Source: Bacteroidales bacterium
Lineage (GTDB): Bacteria > Bacteroidota > Bacteroidia > Bacteroidales > UBA7332
Assembly (NCBI GenBank): GCA_028687995.1
Contig: JAQTZA010000013.1
Coordinates: forward strand, 1-64,000
Length of the DNA: 64,000 nucleotides
Reading direction: 5' to 3'
How positions within the stretch are numbered: the stretch's first letter is position 1; each line of letters begins with the position of its first letter. Of this stretch, positions 9,585-20,593 are shown one piece after another. The notes beneath the pieces were generated by a model, which was given only the letters and a program-made list of their open reading frames with translations, had not been told where the DNA came from and ran no database searches. A program made the translations under genes and the position numbers.

Positions 9585-11096
9585 CTATTCTTCGCGAATG
9601 GCATCAATCGCTTTTATTTGCAATGCTCTCCAGGCCGGTATAAAACCAGCAATCAAACCAGAAATTAAAAGTATAATTAATGCCCAAATTGCCATTTGAA
9701 AACTTATTTGTGGATGAGAAAAAAATACATGTTCCTCAGAATCAACTTTTGAAGCAGTTATTATATAACTGACAACCCGTATTACTGAATAGGTAATACT
9801 CACTAGGAAAATGGTAATCAATGATATCAATTTAATCAATTGATAAAAAAGTGTAGTATTGATTGGAATCCTGAACACATTTAACATATGTAAAATATCC
9901 ATTTCAGATTTGATAGATTTTATTTGTTTGATAATGAAATTTCCAAATAAATATAGAGCTATGATTAAAACAACAAATAAAAAAATCCAGACAATGATTA
10001 TATAACTGAACAGATCAACTAGTACTAAAATTCCAACACCTACACATAATCCTAGAATACCCGCAAATAATGTCAGTAATAAGGTTTCACTCATTACCTG
10101 TGTAATAATTGTACGAGGTTTTGCCCCAATAGCTCTTCTTATTCCAATCTCTTTTGTTCGCTCTTTCACTGTAACCATCATTATATTACTTACACCAAGA
10201 ACTCCTGAAAAAAGTGTTCCAGAAGCCACCACCCAAGTAAGAAAGTAAATTCCCAAAAAAAGATAGCTAAACATAGTAAATTGCTTTTCTAAATTGACAC
10301 TATTTACAGCTTGTGCATCATTTGGAGCAATATTATGCTGTTTTTTAAGCTCATTTTTGATTTGTTCTTCAATCTCACTAATTTTATAGTTATCCTGAGC
10401 AGTAATAGCCAAAAGATGTACATCTTCTCCATAATTATACGCTTGTTGCATAGTTGTTTCTGGTAGAATAACACTTTCCGCCATCGGTCCATTGATATTT
10501 ATGACGGTTATAGGATTTATTACTCCCACCACTGTGAAATACATACCGTTCACTTTTAACATCTCACCAATAGGTGAAATTCCTTTTTGAAACAAATCTT
10601 CATATATTTTGCGACCAATTACAGCTACTTTTCTCTTTTCTCGAATATCAATTTCGTTGATAAATCGACCATATAGCAATTGCTGGTGATCTATTTTATC
10701 ATATACTGGATAAAACCCTTTGACAAAATAGGCTCCAGCTTTATCTTTATAAACAGTATTATTAGGTGAATTGCCGCCAAAGACCATTGGCGTTATGTAT
10801 TTAATTTGAGGAATTTTACTGCGAATAATTTCAATATCGCTATTTTTCATATTCCAGAAACGTCCCTTTCTAAAACCTTTGAATGGCTCGGAAGTAGAAT
10901 TTGTCCAAAAAAAACAAGAATTCGTGGAGAATCCCTTTATTCCTTCCATTATACCATTTTCCAGAGCTTTCCCCGAACCCGCCATAACAACAAGAATAAA
11001 AATACCCCAAAAGATTACGAATCCAGTCATAACACTACGCGTTTTATTACGCGTAAGTGTGACCCAAATCTCCTGCCATCTATCTAAATCGAACAT
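9585..11096 (-). CDS. MacB/FtsX-like ABC transporter permease with an enlarged inter-TM region
   Basis: N-terminal MacB_PCD region, GVSNIMMVTVKERTKEIGIRRAIGAKP, C-terminal AGFIPAWRALQIKAIDAIREE. Confidence 0.9.
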   Translation of the reverse strand: MFDLDRWQEIWVTLTRNKTRSVMTGFVIFWGIFILVVMAGSGKALENGIMEGIKGFSTNSCFFWTNSTSEPFKGFRKGRFWNMKNSDIEIIRSKIPQIKYITPMVFGGNSPNNTVYKDKAGAYFVKGFYPVYDKIDHQQLLYGRFINEIDIREKRKVAVIGRKIYEDLFQKGISPIGEMLKVNGMYFTVVGVINPITVININGPMAESVILPETTMQQAYNYGEDVHLLAITAQDNYKISEIEEQIKNELKKQHNIAPNDAQAVNSVNLEKQFTMFSYLFLGIYFLTWVVASGTLFSGVLGVSNIMMVTVKERTKEIGIRRAIGAKPRTIITQVMSETLLLTLFAGILGLCVGVGILVLVDLFSYIIIVWIFLFVVLIIALYLFGNFIIKQIKSIKSEMDILHMLNVFRIPINTTLFYQLIKLISLITIFLVSITYSVIRVVSYIITASKVDSEEHVFFSHPQISFQMAIWALIILLISGLIAGFIPAWRALQIKAIDAIREE

Positions 11097-11182
11097 CTAT
11101 CTCTGTTTATAACACAAATATAGAAAAAGAAACGATTCACTTTAATATTCTACTTTAATTTAAGCAACATTAAGAAGCGAAA

Positions 11183-11213
11183 AAAACCTCCCTGGAAATT
11201 CCAGAGAGGTTTT
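11183..11213 (-). terminator. Terminator downstream of rpsP
   Basis: AAAACCTCcCTGG/CCAGaGAGGTTTT hairpin. Confidence 0.6.
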
Positions 11214-11252
11214 AACTAAGATAAAATGAATCCTATAGCTTTATAACTAAAG

Positions 11253-11828
11253 TTACTCAGCAGCAGGAGCTTCGTCAGCAGCAGGAGTTTCTTCTACTGG
11301 AGCAGCTTCAGCAACTGGTGCTTCTTCTACTACAGGAGCTTCGACTTCTTCTACAACTACAGCTTCTACGACGGCTCTTTTCGATGCCAGTGCTTCAGCT
11401 TTAGCTTTATTTACCTCTTTTTCAGCATCGAGACGTTTTGCTGCAGCTAATTTAGCAGCTTCGCTCAATTTTGATTTTTCACCTTGAACAGTTGCTTGTT
11501 TAGAAGCAGACCATTTTTCGAAGCGAGCATCAGCTTCTTCGGTAGTGAAAGCACCTTTTTTCACTCCACCAGCAAGGTGTTTTTTCAACATAATACCTTC
11601 TTTAGAAAGGATATTACGTGCAGTGTCGGTAGGTTGCGCACCTGTTTGTAGCCAATACAAAGCTCTTTCAGAATTCAAATCTATTGTAGCAGGATTTGTA
11701 TTCGGGTTATAAGAACCGATCCTTTCAATAAACTTTCCATCACGTGGAGCCCTGCTGTCAGCAACTACAACTTGATAGAACGCATAACCTTTGCGTCCGA
11801 ATCTTTGCAATCTGATTTTTGTTGCCAT
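11253..11828 (-). CDS. rpsP: 30S ribosomal protein S16 with Ala/Glu/Pro-rich C-terminal tail
   Basis: [42 protein letters not shown]. Start at Met27 of the track ORF. Confidence 0.96.
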   Translation of the reverse strand: MATKIRLQRFGRKGYAFYQVVVADSRAPRDGKFIERIGSYNPNTNPATIDLNSERALYWLQTGAQPTDTARNILSKEGIMLKKHLAGGVKKGAFTTEEADARFEKWSASKQATVQGEKSKLSEAAKLAAAKRLDAEKEVNKAKAEALASKRAVVEAVVVEEVEAPVVEEAPVAEAAPVEETPAADEAPAAE

Positions 11829-12366
11829 TAGTCTTTTGTTTAAATGAATTAATAAATGCTTTATTATTAGCGGCGACAAAGATACAATTTTATTCTGTAA
11901 ATACAAAACGGACTAAAATCCGTCATTACAATCATTACAAAATAGTAAAAAACGCCATTTTTGACGTTAAAAAATTATTCTATTTAATGAATATACTATA
12001 AAACAAGGACGTAAAATAGAGTTACAATACACTTTAAACTATCTTCTTATTTTAATTTATTGGATAAAATTCGAAATAATATTACTATTGGTTGATTAAA
12101 TTGTAAAAAAAATAGCTATATTAGCTGTCAATAATACAAAATGGAAGGAATTGAGCACAGATAACCCTATATTTCTGTTTTCAAATCTATAATATTTGAT
12201 AAATTAGTTTCTTGATTGTATAATAAAGTAAAAAATAACAAACCAAATAAAATAAAAAATGTTTTAATAGTGAAAATATTTCTCACAAACAGTTTTGATT
12301 GCAAAATACTTGAATATCACCACACACAAACCAAATATTTTAAACAACCCTTTAAGCTTATTTACT

Positions 12367-13137
12367 ATGAAGATGAAAGATGGAGATGAAGTAACGAAAA
12401 AAAAGCGGATTAGAAGGAGCAAAAATTTCATTAATGGCGAGATAATGAAAGCAGTATCTTCGGTCATTGGAAATCAAGGTTTTGCAAATCTTGGAATCAA
12501 CTCTGTTGCTATTGAAGCAAAAGTTGAAAAGCCGTTTATTTATCGCAACTTTGGTACGTTCGACAAAGTGCTCGAACAGTACATTTTGAAAAACGATTAT
12601 TGGATGAAATTCATCCTTGAACGTGCTATGGACGGTAAAGTTGATGCCGATGGTAATCTTGACATCCCAGGCCTCTACTCAAGTTTGATGTCAGAGCTAT
12701 ATAAAACAATGGATGAAAGCCGCGATTTCCGCAATATTATTTTGTGGGAAATATACGACGACTCTTCTTTCTTGAAAAAAGTTGCTAACAGACGCGAAGC
12801 TGAAACCAAAGATCAAATTACATTATTGGAAAAACATTTTGCAAATTCAAATGTTGACATTTCGGCTATCACTGCGTTATTGATTTCTGGAGTTTACTAC
12901 ACAGTATTACACAAAGAGATCTCCACATTCTGCGGAATCGACTTCAAAACAAAAGAAGGCAAAAAACGCATGAACGAATCTTTGAAATTTTTATCAACTC
13001 TTCTTTTCGATCAAGTTGATAAAAACAAAGCACTTGTTGCAAAAATGTTAAACAAGGGGATTGAAGCAAGCGTAATTGCTGAAGTTACAGAAACCTCTGT
13101 TGCTTTTGTAAATGAGGTAGCAAAAGGTCTTAAATAG
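12367..13137 (+). CDS. TetR/AcrR family transcriptional regulator
   Basis: N-terminal HTH (IMKAVSSVIGNQGFANLGINSVAIEAKVEKPFIYRNFG). ATG at 12367 preferred. Confidence 0.82.
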   Translation: MKMKDGDEVTKKKRIRRSKNFINGEIMKAVSSVIGNQGFANLGINSVAIEAKVEKPFIYRNFGTFDKVLEQYILKNDYWMKFILERAMDGKVDADGNLDIPGLYSSLMSELYKTMDESRDFRNIILWEIYDDSSFLKKVANRREAETKDQITLLEKHFANSNVDISAITALLISGVYYTVLHKEISTFCGIDFKTKEGKKRMNESLKFLSTLLFDQVDKNKALVAKMLNKGIEASVIAEVTETSVAFVNEVAKGLK

Positions 13138-13162
13138 ACAGTAATTACAAACTATAAAATTG

Positions 13163-13196
13163 AGGTCGATAGATTAAATTCTATCGACCTTTTTTA
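13163..13196 (+). terminator. Terminator of the TetR-family gene
   Basis: AGGTCGATAGA/TCTATCGACCT followed by TTTTTT. Confidence 0.8.
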
Positions 13197-13276
13197 TTTA
13201 CTAACTTGAGTTAGGTATAAAGAATAAAAAAATTAGTGTTAATTGGGGTGATTCTTTCGGATAAAGTCTTTGTTTT

Positions 13277-13570
13277 CTATCCTGCAAAGTTAAACTTTCC
13301 CACCTGAATTTCATCTTGATCCAGAATAAGTACCCATACTAACTCTATAAATCGACTATAAGAAACCCCAGAATTGAGATGTTGTTTGATAAAAAAAAGA
13401 TAGTAATGCTTATAGTTACGGGATGTTCCGTAGTGAAATCCAACCAGAAAGGTCACAATCTCGCTCTGCGATAACTGCGACGCTCTTTTGCGCGTCTTTA
13501 GTTCATTCGTGGTCAAAGATGTTCTTCTTTTGAATTTCGAGCTCATATTCTTTGTAGAAATCATCTGCAA
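13277..13570 (-). pseudogene. Truncated IS982-like transposase remnant (N-terminal region)
   Basis: LSQSEIVTFLVGFHYGTSRNYKHYYLFFIKQHLNSGVSYSRFIEL resembles the LSxSEvmtIlvxFHxSgYRnFKhyYxxyV..hL...vSYnRFVEL block of IS982-family transposases. No DDE domain follows. Confidence 0.65.
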
Positions 13571-13770
13571 TACAGAAAATTTCGATAATTTTGTCTGTTG
13601 TTATCGTAAGAACTAGTTTTGTTATCTTGTTGATTATCAGTATTGAATATACAAAAAAAACCTCTTAGGATAGATTATTCGTTACGTTGATGAGAAAATA
13701 ATTATTGTGATGAATATCTCCAAATCTAACAAATCATATTGCATTGGGTATAACCCACCAACGACTATCA

Positions 13771-14163
13771 ATGAAAACAATCAGATTAATCACCTGCGAC
13801 AATACATTTGATGCTCACTCCATCAAAAATCAATTAGAAGAGAACGACATTGAGTGTATTTTGACGAACGAGAATTTCACTAATCTGATGCCTCATTTCA
13901 ATAACATAATGGGAACTGGCATCCATATTTTTATTTTCGAAAAAGATCTGGCCAAGGCAAAAGAGATTATAAAAGAGAAGTTGAATGGCGAAGAGGTGAA
14001 TCCAATTTGTCCATTTTGTGGTTCAGCGGATATTCATCTAGGACTTGGCAACCACAAATGGTTGAAACGATTTAATATCTTTATCGCCCTACTTATGCTC
14101 CTTCCCATAGGCAATTTGAAGCCGAAATACTACTGTCGAAGTTGCAAAAATGAGATCGCCTAA
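13771..14163 (+). CDS. DUF2007 domain protein with C-terminal zinc ribbon
   Basis: CDNTFDAHSIKNQLEENDIECILTNEN plus CPFCGS...YYCRSCKNEI. Confidence 0.75.
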   Translation: MKTIRLITCDNTFDAHSIKNQLEENDIECILTNENFTNLMPHFNNIMGTGIHIFIFEKDLAKAKEIIKEKLNGEEVNPICPFCGSADIHLGLGNHKWLKRFNIFIALLMLLPIGNLKPKYYCRSCKNEIA

Positions 14164-14190
14164 AAGTTACTTCTGAAAAATACCCAAGCT

Positions 14191-15099
14191 ATGAAAATAA
14201 CCTTTAATAAACTTATTCTACTCGCATTGTGTGTGCTTCTTATGCAAAAAATAGAAGCGCAAACGGCAACGGATTCTATTACTACATTAGCCAATATAAA
14301 GGAGAGTTATAAAATTGATGGAAAGAAATTGGTGGCACTTTCGGAGAAAATTCTCTATAAAAAAACGGCGCAAGTTGATTTGTATATGTATCTGCTTCGC
14401 CCAATGAAGGCAACGAAAAAAAGATTGCCCGCCATCATCTACTTCTACGGCGGCGGATGGGTTGGCGGTGCTGTCGAGTACCAAATACCAACTTCAGCTT
14501 GGTTTCGCGATCAGGGAATTATTGCTATCACGGTCGATTATCGGGTGAAGAGCAGACAAGGAACATCGCCCTTAGCCTGTATTGAAGACGCCAAATCGGC
14601 AGTTCGCTACGTAAGAACTCATGCCAAAGAATTCGGTGTTAATCCCAATAAAATCATTGTAGGTGGCGGCTCTGCAGGTGGTCATTTGGCACTAAGCACG
14701 ATGCTCGAAGGTGGAGATGCGCCAAACGAAAATCTAAAAATTAGCACAAAACCAAATGCGATGGTGTTGCACAATCCGGTGCTTGGGGTCGATTTTGGCG
14801 CGAAATTCTTCGCAGAACATCCTGAGTTCTCTCCTATCTTGAACATAACAAAAAAATGGCCTCCTACCATAATATCAAATGGAACAGATGACAAAACAAC
14901 TGGTTATGCGGGTGCGGTAGAATTCACGCAGAAAATGAATGAGTTGGGAAACACATGTGAATTAATCACTGTGAAAGGAGCCGATCACTCCTGCGATTGG
15001 CCCATTACGAATCCAAATTTTCTACCAACATTGACCCGAATGACTCAGTTTTTGGTGGAGCACAAATTCATTGACAAGAGAAATGTTTTGTGCAAATAA
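14191..15099 (+). CDS. Alpha/beta hydrolase (carboxylesterase/BD-FAE-like)
   Basis: Signal peptide; PAIIYFYGGGWVGG; GGGSAGGHLA nucleophile elbow; GADHSCDWP. Confidence 0.88.
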   Translation: MKITFNKLILLALCVLLMQKIEAQTATDSITTLANIKESYKIDGKKLVALSEKILYKKTAQVDLYMYLLRPMKATKKRLPAIIYFYGGGWVGGAVEYQIPTSAWFRDQGIIAITVDYRVKSRQGTSPLACIEDAKSAVRYVRTHAKEFGVNPNKIIVGGGSAGGHLALSTMLEGGDAPNENLKISTKPNAMVLHNPVLGVDFGAKFFAEHPEFSPILNITKKWPPTIISNGTDDKTTGYAGAVEFTQKMNELGNTCELITVKGADHSCDWPITNPNFLPTLTRMTQFLVEHKFIDKRNVLCK

Positions 15100-15239
15100 T
15101 TGAGAATGAATAATAGAGAATTTTCATTCATTTCATTTATCATCTTTCTGCTCAATTTTTGTGTGAAATTTGCTTGTTGATATGAGCCTGAAATAAATCA
15201 GCCTAATTTGTAATCAAAATGAATTACGGAGCGATTCTG

Positions 15240-15271
15240 TTTGGCAGATTAGCCGAATTTGCCTATTTTTG
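15240..15271 (+). promoter_or_regulatory. Bacteroidota-type promoter upstream of aroC
   Basis: TTTG (15240-15243) - 20 bp - TATTTTTG (15264-15271), matching TTTG-N19-21-TAnnTTTG. Confidence 0.6.
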
Positions 15272-15374
15272 CTAAAATTTTATGAATTAAGATTTTACGA
15301 AAGCAAAAAAGCAGTTTAATAGACTCTTTCTCAACCTAAAAATCGTAATCTTAATTCATTTGGCAAAATCAAGA

Positions 15375-16448
15375 ATGAATACATTTGGCAATATATTTAA
15401 ACTTACCTCTTTTGGCGAATCCCACGGCAAAGGAGTTGGCGGCGTAATAGATGGCGTACCAGCAGGAATCGAAATCGATCTGGATTTTATCCAAAATGAA
15501 CTCAACCGTCGTCGCCCCGGTCAATCGGTCATTACCTCTCCCCGCCGTGAAAGCGACGAGGTAGTTTTTTTCTCTGGAATTTACGAAGGAAAAACAACTG
15601 GAACATCGATTGGATTCACCATTTTCAACGAAAACCAACACTCATCTGACTACGACAATCTGAAGGATATTTATCGTCCTTCTCATGCCGATTATACCTA
15701 TCAATCGAAATACGAACACCGTGATCACAGAGGAGGCGGCCGTTCTTCTGCTCGCGAAACCATTTCGCGTGTTGTTGCTGGAGCTATTGCTAAGCTTGCA
15801 TTAAACCAAATGGGTATAGATATCAAAGCGTACACTTCACAAGTGGGTTCGGTAAAATTATCACGAACTTATCACGATTATAACTTAAGCACCATCGAAT
15901 CGAATATGGTGAGGTGCCCCGATGCAGTGACAGCTCAGCAGATGATTGACTTGATTCATCAAGTAAAATCGGAAGGAGACACCATTGGTGGTGTTATTTC
16001 ATGTGTTATCAGCGGCGTACCCGTTGGATTAGGCAGCCCAGCTTTTGGTAAATTGCATGCAGAACTTGGCGCAGCTATGTTGGGTATAAATTCGGTAAAA
16101 GGATTCGAATACGGAATGGGATTTGAAGGCGTAGGTCTCAAAGGTTCAGAAATGAACGATTCATTTTACAACAATGATGGGGAAATTCGCACTCGAACCA
16201 ATCATTCAGGGGGCATTCAAGGTGGCATCTCCAACGGAGAAGACATCTATTTTAGAGTCGCATTCAAACCCATCGCAACTTTACTCAGAAACGTAGAGAC
16301 GGTGAATAAAGAGGGTAACGAAATTACATTAAAAGCAAGAGGTCGTCACGATTCGTGTGTTTTGCCTCGAGCAGTTCCAATAGTAGAAGCAATGGCAGCG
16401 ATGGTTATATTCGACCATTATTTGATGAATAAATTGAGCAAAATATAA
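15375..16448 (+). CDS. aroC: Chorismate synthase
   Basis: [53 protein letters not shown] at 15375 preferred over the TTG at 15360. Confidence 0.97.
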   Translation: MNTFGNIFKLTSFGESHGKGVGGVIDGVPAGIEIDLDFIQNELNRRRPGQSVITSPRRESDEVVFFSGIYEGKTTGTSIGFTIFNENQHSSDYDNLKDIYRPSHADYTYQSKYEHRDHRGGGRSSARETISRVVAGAIAKLALNQMGIDIKAYTSQVGSVKLSRTYHDYNLSTIESNMVRCPDAVTAQQMIDLIHQVKSEGDTIGGVISCVISGVPVGLGSPAFGKLHAELGAAMLGINSVKGFEYGMGFEGVGLKGSEMNDSFYNNDGEIRTRTNHSGGIQGGISNGEDIYFRVAFKPIATLLRNVETVNKEGNEITLKARGRHDSCVLPRAVPIVEAMAAMVIFDHYLMNKLSKI

Positions 16449-16735
16449 GGTTAATATGTCAATGTATCTATGTATATTTATTCCAAATAAAGTACTTTAC
16501 TCAATCAACAATGATTAATTTTGAACTTGGAATTTTGTACATCAATACAGAGAATTATATCACCCTTTTTCAAGAAATCAGCATTATTTATTCAGAATAA
16601 AAACAATTTCGTCGCACCAACTGTTTAGATAGCGACTTACTAAAGTTATGTCGTTCTGAATATAGAATTCAACCAATATGTAAGAGTTTTAAAATAGAAT
16701 ATTACAAAAGAAGAACACCCATTAAATTGAAACGT

Positions 16736-18994
16736 ATGAAGGCAATTTTTGACATTGATTTAATCAAAAAAGTACACAGCAATTTTCCTGCAAAAATCAG
16801 TAAAGCGAAAGAGGTTCTTAACCGTCCAATGACGTTGAGCGAAAAAATCCTCTACTCTCATCTCTATGACAACTCTGACATTCAAGCTCATGAGCGTGGA
16901 ACTGCGTATGTCAACTTTGCACCTGACCGAGTAGCCATGCAAGATGCTACAGCTCAAATGGCTTTGTTGCAATTTATGAATGCTGGTCGTGAAACTACTG
17001 CTGTACCTTCTACTGTTCATTGCGATCACCTGATTGCTGCCGAAGTAAATGCAGCAACTGATATGGCGTTCGCTAAAAGCACAAACAAAGAGGTGTATGA
17101 TTTCTTGGAATCTGTCTCTTCAAAATACGGAATTGGTTTTTGGAAACCAGGCGCTGGTATTATTCATCAAGTTGTTTTAGAAAACTACGCATTCCCAGGT
17201 GGAATGATGGTAGGAACAGATTCTCATACCCCGAATGCAGGTGGTATGGGTATGATTGCCATTGGTGTAGGTGGTGCAGATGCTGTCGATGTGATGGCAG
17301 GCATGGCATGGGAGTTGAAAATGCCAAAACTCATTGGTGTAAAACTAACTGGTAAAATGAACGGTTGGGCTTCTCCTAAAGATGTCATCCTTAAATTGGC
17401 GGGAATCCTGACTGTAAAAGGTGGAACGAATGCCATTATCGAATATTTTGGTGAAGGAACAGAATCTATTTCAGCTACTGGTAAAGCTACCATTTGTAAT
17501 ATGGGTGCAGAGGTTGGTGCTACTACTTCTGTTTTCCCTTACGATCAAAAAATAGCTGCTTATCTGACAGCTACTGGTCGTGAAGAAATTGCTATTTCGG
17601 CAAACGCAATTGCAGATTGCTTGCAAGCTGATACTGAAGTGATTGCTAGCCCCGAAAAATATTTTGACCGAATTATTGAAATTAATCTTTCAGAATTAGA
17701 GCCATATATCAATGGTCCATTCACTCCGGATGCAGCGCACACAATTTCTGAATTTGCACAATTTGTGAAAGACAACAATTTTCCACAAAAAATGGAAGTT
17801 GGATTGATTGGTTCATGTACCAACTCTTCTTATCAAGATATGAGTCGCGCAGCGTCAATTGCTCGTCAAGCGGTAGAAAAAAACCTAACAGTAAAAGCTG
17901 AATTTATTGTAAATCCGGGTTCAGAACAAGTACGTTACACGGCAGAACGTGATGGCGTTTTAAGTGATTTCGAACAAATTGGTGGTGTGGTTATGGCAAA
18001 TGCTTGCGGACCTTGCATCGGTCAGTGGAATCGTAAATTTGACGAACCGGGTCGTGCTAATTCAATTGTGACATCGTTTAACCGAAATTTTGCGAAACGT
18101 GCCGATGGCAATCCAAACACTCATGCCTTTGTTGCTTCACCTGAATTAACTACGGCATTGACCATTGCTGGTGACTTGACTTTCAACCCATTAACAGATA
18201 CATTGACAAATAATTTAGGTCAACAAGTAAAATTGGATGCACCAAAAGGAGATGAATTGCCACAAAAAGGTTATGCAGTAGAAGATGCTGGTTACCTTGC
18301 TCCTGCCGCCAATGGTAAAGATATTGAAGTAAAAGTAGCAACTGATTCTAAACGTTTGCAATTGCTCCAACCCTTTGCGGCATGGGATGGTAAGGATTAT
18401 ACCGATTTGCAACTATTAATCAAAGCAAAAGGAAAATGTACAACTGACCATATCTCAATGGCTGGCCCATGGTTGAAATTCCGTGGTCACCTCGAGAATA
18501 TTTCAGACAACCTTTTGATGGGCGCAATCAATGTGTTCAACGACCAACCGAATGCTGTATTGAATGGTTTAGAAGGCGGTTACGATAAAGTTTCGTCTGT
18601 AGGAAAATCGTACAAAGCTGCAGGTGTAGGTTCTGTGGTGATTGCAGAAGAAAACTATGGTGAAGGCTCTTCTCGCGAACATGCGGCTATGGAACCTCGA
18701 TTCTTGAATGTAAAAGCAATTATTGCAAAATCATTTGCTCGAATCCACGAAACAAATCTGAAGAAACAAGGCGTTCTTGGTTTGACATTTGCAGACAAAG
18801 CAGATTACGACAAGGTGCGCGAAGATGACAAATTCTCTATCTTAGGATTAACAGAATTTACGCCCGGAAAAAATCTAAAAGTGGTACTACATCATAGTGA
18901 TGGCACTTCTGAATCTTTCGAAGCAGTTCACACATATAACGATTTGCAAATCAAATGGTTTGCAGCCGGTTGTGCACTAAACTTTATGGACTAA
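16736..18994 (+). CDS. acnA: Aconitate hydratase
   Basis: [45 protein letters not shown] aconitase motifs. Confidence 0.95.
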   Translation: MKAIFDIDLIKKVHSNFPAKISKAKEVLNRPMTLSEKILYSHLYDNSDIQAHERGTAYVNFAPDRVAMQDATAQMALLQFMNAGRETTAVPSTVHCDHLIAAEVNAATDMAFAKSTNKEVYDFLESVSSKYGIGFWKPGAGIIHQVVLENYAFPGGMMVGTDSHTPNAGGMGMIAIGVGGADAVDVMAGMAWELKMPKLIGVKLTGKMNGWASPKDVILKLAGILTVKGGTNAIIEYFGEGTESISATGKATICNMGAEVGATTSVFPYDQKIAAYLTATGREEIAISANAIADCLQADTEVIASPEKYFDRIIEINLSELEPYINGPFTPDAAHTISEFAQFVKDNNFPQKMEVGLIGSCTNSSYQDMSRAASIARQAVEKNLTVKAEFIVNPGSEQVRYTAERDGVLSDFEQIGGVVMANACGPCIGQWNRKFDEPGRANSIVTSFNRNFAKRADGNPNTHAFVASPELTTALTIAGDLTFNPLTDTLTNNLGQQVKLDAPKGDELPQKGYAVEDAGYLAPAANGKDIEVKVATDSKRLQLLQPFAAWDGKDYTDLQLLIKAKGKCTTDHISMAGPWLKFRGHLENISDNLLMGAINVFNDQPNAVLNGLEGGYDKVSSVGKSYKAAGVGSVVIAEENYGEGSSREHAAMEPRFLNVKAIIAKSFARIHETNLKKQGVLGLTFADKADYDKVREDDKFSILGLTEFTPGKNLKVVLHHSDGTSESFEAVHTYNDLQIKWFAAGCALNFMD

Positions 18995-19164
18995 AAAATG
19001 TCATTTTGCTATTTTGATGGTTTATATTTTTTCATTCACAAGATAAAATCAAAAAAAAACAGGCTTTTTTGCCAACGAAATGACAAGTCAACCTTAATTT
19101 TTAAACAAAAAAGAAACAGTTCAATAAAAATACCTATTTTAGCAACAAATTAACCCAATATAAC

Positions 19165-20523
19165 ATGAAGAAGGAAACAATGATCTACAAACTGTCGGAA
19201 GCTATTAAAAAAACGACAGACATTGATGCAGAATTATTTAAAAGCATGGGCGTAAAACGCGGTTTACGCAACGAGGACCATTCTGGAGTTTTGGTCGGAT
19301 TAACACGCGTTGGTGATGTAGTTGGTTACGAGAGAAAACCTGAAGGTGGTTTGATCGCTGTACCTGGTAAGTTAATTTATCGTGGGATAGACGTTGAAGA
19401 TCTATCGAAAGGAGTTCAAAAAGAGAATCGCTTTGGATTTGAAGAGACAGCTTATCTACTATTATCAGGTTCATTGCCAGACAAAGAAGAGATTGCAACT
19501 TTCAACGAATTGCTATATGATGCTATTGCACTTAGTCAAGATGAGACAATGAATATTCTCTTCTTACGCGGATCGGATATTATGAATATTTTAGCACGTC
19601 AAGTATTGGTAATGCACGCTTTTGATCCTGCAGCTGATGACAATTCACGCGAAAATTTAGTGAAACAATCAATCAATTTGATTGCTAAATTCCCTACAAT
19701 TGTTGCTTACTCTTATCTTGTAATGCGTCACCACCAACAAATGAGATCGTTGCACATTCGCCATCCAAAAGAAGGACTTTCGTTAGCTGAAAACTTTTTG
19801 TATATGCTGAAAGGCCCTAACGGTTACACAGAATTAGATGCAAAAGTACTTGATTTATCGTTGATTCTTCACGCTGAACACGGTGGTGGTAACAACTCTA
19901 CTTTCAGTGTACGCGTTACTAGTTCTACTGGTACAGATACATACTCTGCTATCGCTGCTGCAATCGGCTCATTAAAAGGTCCATTACACGGTGGTGCAAA
20001 CATCAAAGTACGCGACATGTTCGATCACCTGAAAGGCGCTATCAAAAACTGGAAAGACGAAGTTGAAATCAAAGATTATTTGATGAAAATTTTGAATAAA
20101 GAGGCATATAACAGAAAAGGATTGATTTATGGCATTGGACATGCTGTTTATACTATTTCTGATCCACGTGCAGATTTATTGAAAGAGCTTTCTCGCGAAC
20201 TAGCTAAAGAGAAAAATCTAGTTGCCGAATTTGACTTCCTCGAATTGCTTGAAAAACTTTCGGTAGAAGCATTCATGGAGTTCAAAGGAAATGCAGTAAA
20301 CAAACGTGTTTGTGCGAATGTCGATTTCTACTCAGGTTTTGTATATGAGATGATTGGTTTGCCAACAGAGGTTTACACTCCTCTATTCGCTATGTCTCGT
20401 ATTGCAGGATGGTGTGCTCACCGCATCGAAGAACTAAATTTCGAAGCAAAACGCATTATCCGCCCTGCTTACAAAAATGTAAGACCACGTCAAGAGTTTA
20501 TTCCGTTGAAAGATAGAAAATAA
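19165..20523 (+). CDS. gltA: Citrate synthase
   Basis: LSLILHAEHGGGNNSTFSVRVTSSTGTDTYSAIAAAIGSLKGPLHGGAN, IYGIGHAVYTISDPRA. Confidence 0.95.
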   Translation: MKKETMIYKLSEAIKKTTDIDAELFKSMGVKRGLRNEDHSGVLVGLTRVGDVVGYERKPEGGLIAVPGKLIYRGIDVEDLSKGVQKENRFGFEETAYLLLSGSLPDKEEIATFNELLYDAIALSQDETMNILFLRGSDIMNILARQVLVMHAFDPAADDNSRENLVKQSINLIAKFPTIVAYSYLVMRHHQQMRSLHIRHPKEGLSLAENFLYMLKGPNGYTELDAKVLDLSLILHAEHGGGNNSTFSVRVTSSTGTDTYSAIAAAIGSLKGPLHGGANIKVRDMFDHLKGAIKNWKDEVEIKDYLMKILNKEAYNRKGLIYGIGHAVYTISDPRADLLKELSRELAKEKNLVAEFDFLELLEKLSVEAFMEFKGNAVNKRVCANVDFYSGFVYEMIGLPTEVYTPLFAMSRIAGWCAHRIEELNFEAKRIIRPAYKNVRPRQEFIPLKDRK

Positions 20524-20545
20524 TCCATTCTAGGATATACATTTG

Positions 20546-20577
20546 AAAGGAGTGAGAATTATTCTCGCTCCTTTTTT
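20546..20577 (+). terminator. Terminator downstream of gltA
   Basis: AAAGGAGtGAGAAT/ATTCTCgCTCCTTTTTT hairpin. Confidence 0.8.
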
Positions 20578-20593
20578 GTATAAAATTCGAGTT

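Noticed and set aside
13067-13137. C-terminal tail of the TetR-family protein resembling tails of PD-(D/E)XK (Rpn-type) transposases
   Set aside because: Similarity is short (KGIEASVIAEVTETSVAFVNEVAKG) and could be a generic helical tail; too weak to report as a fusion.
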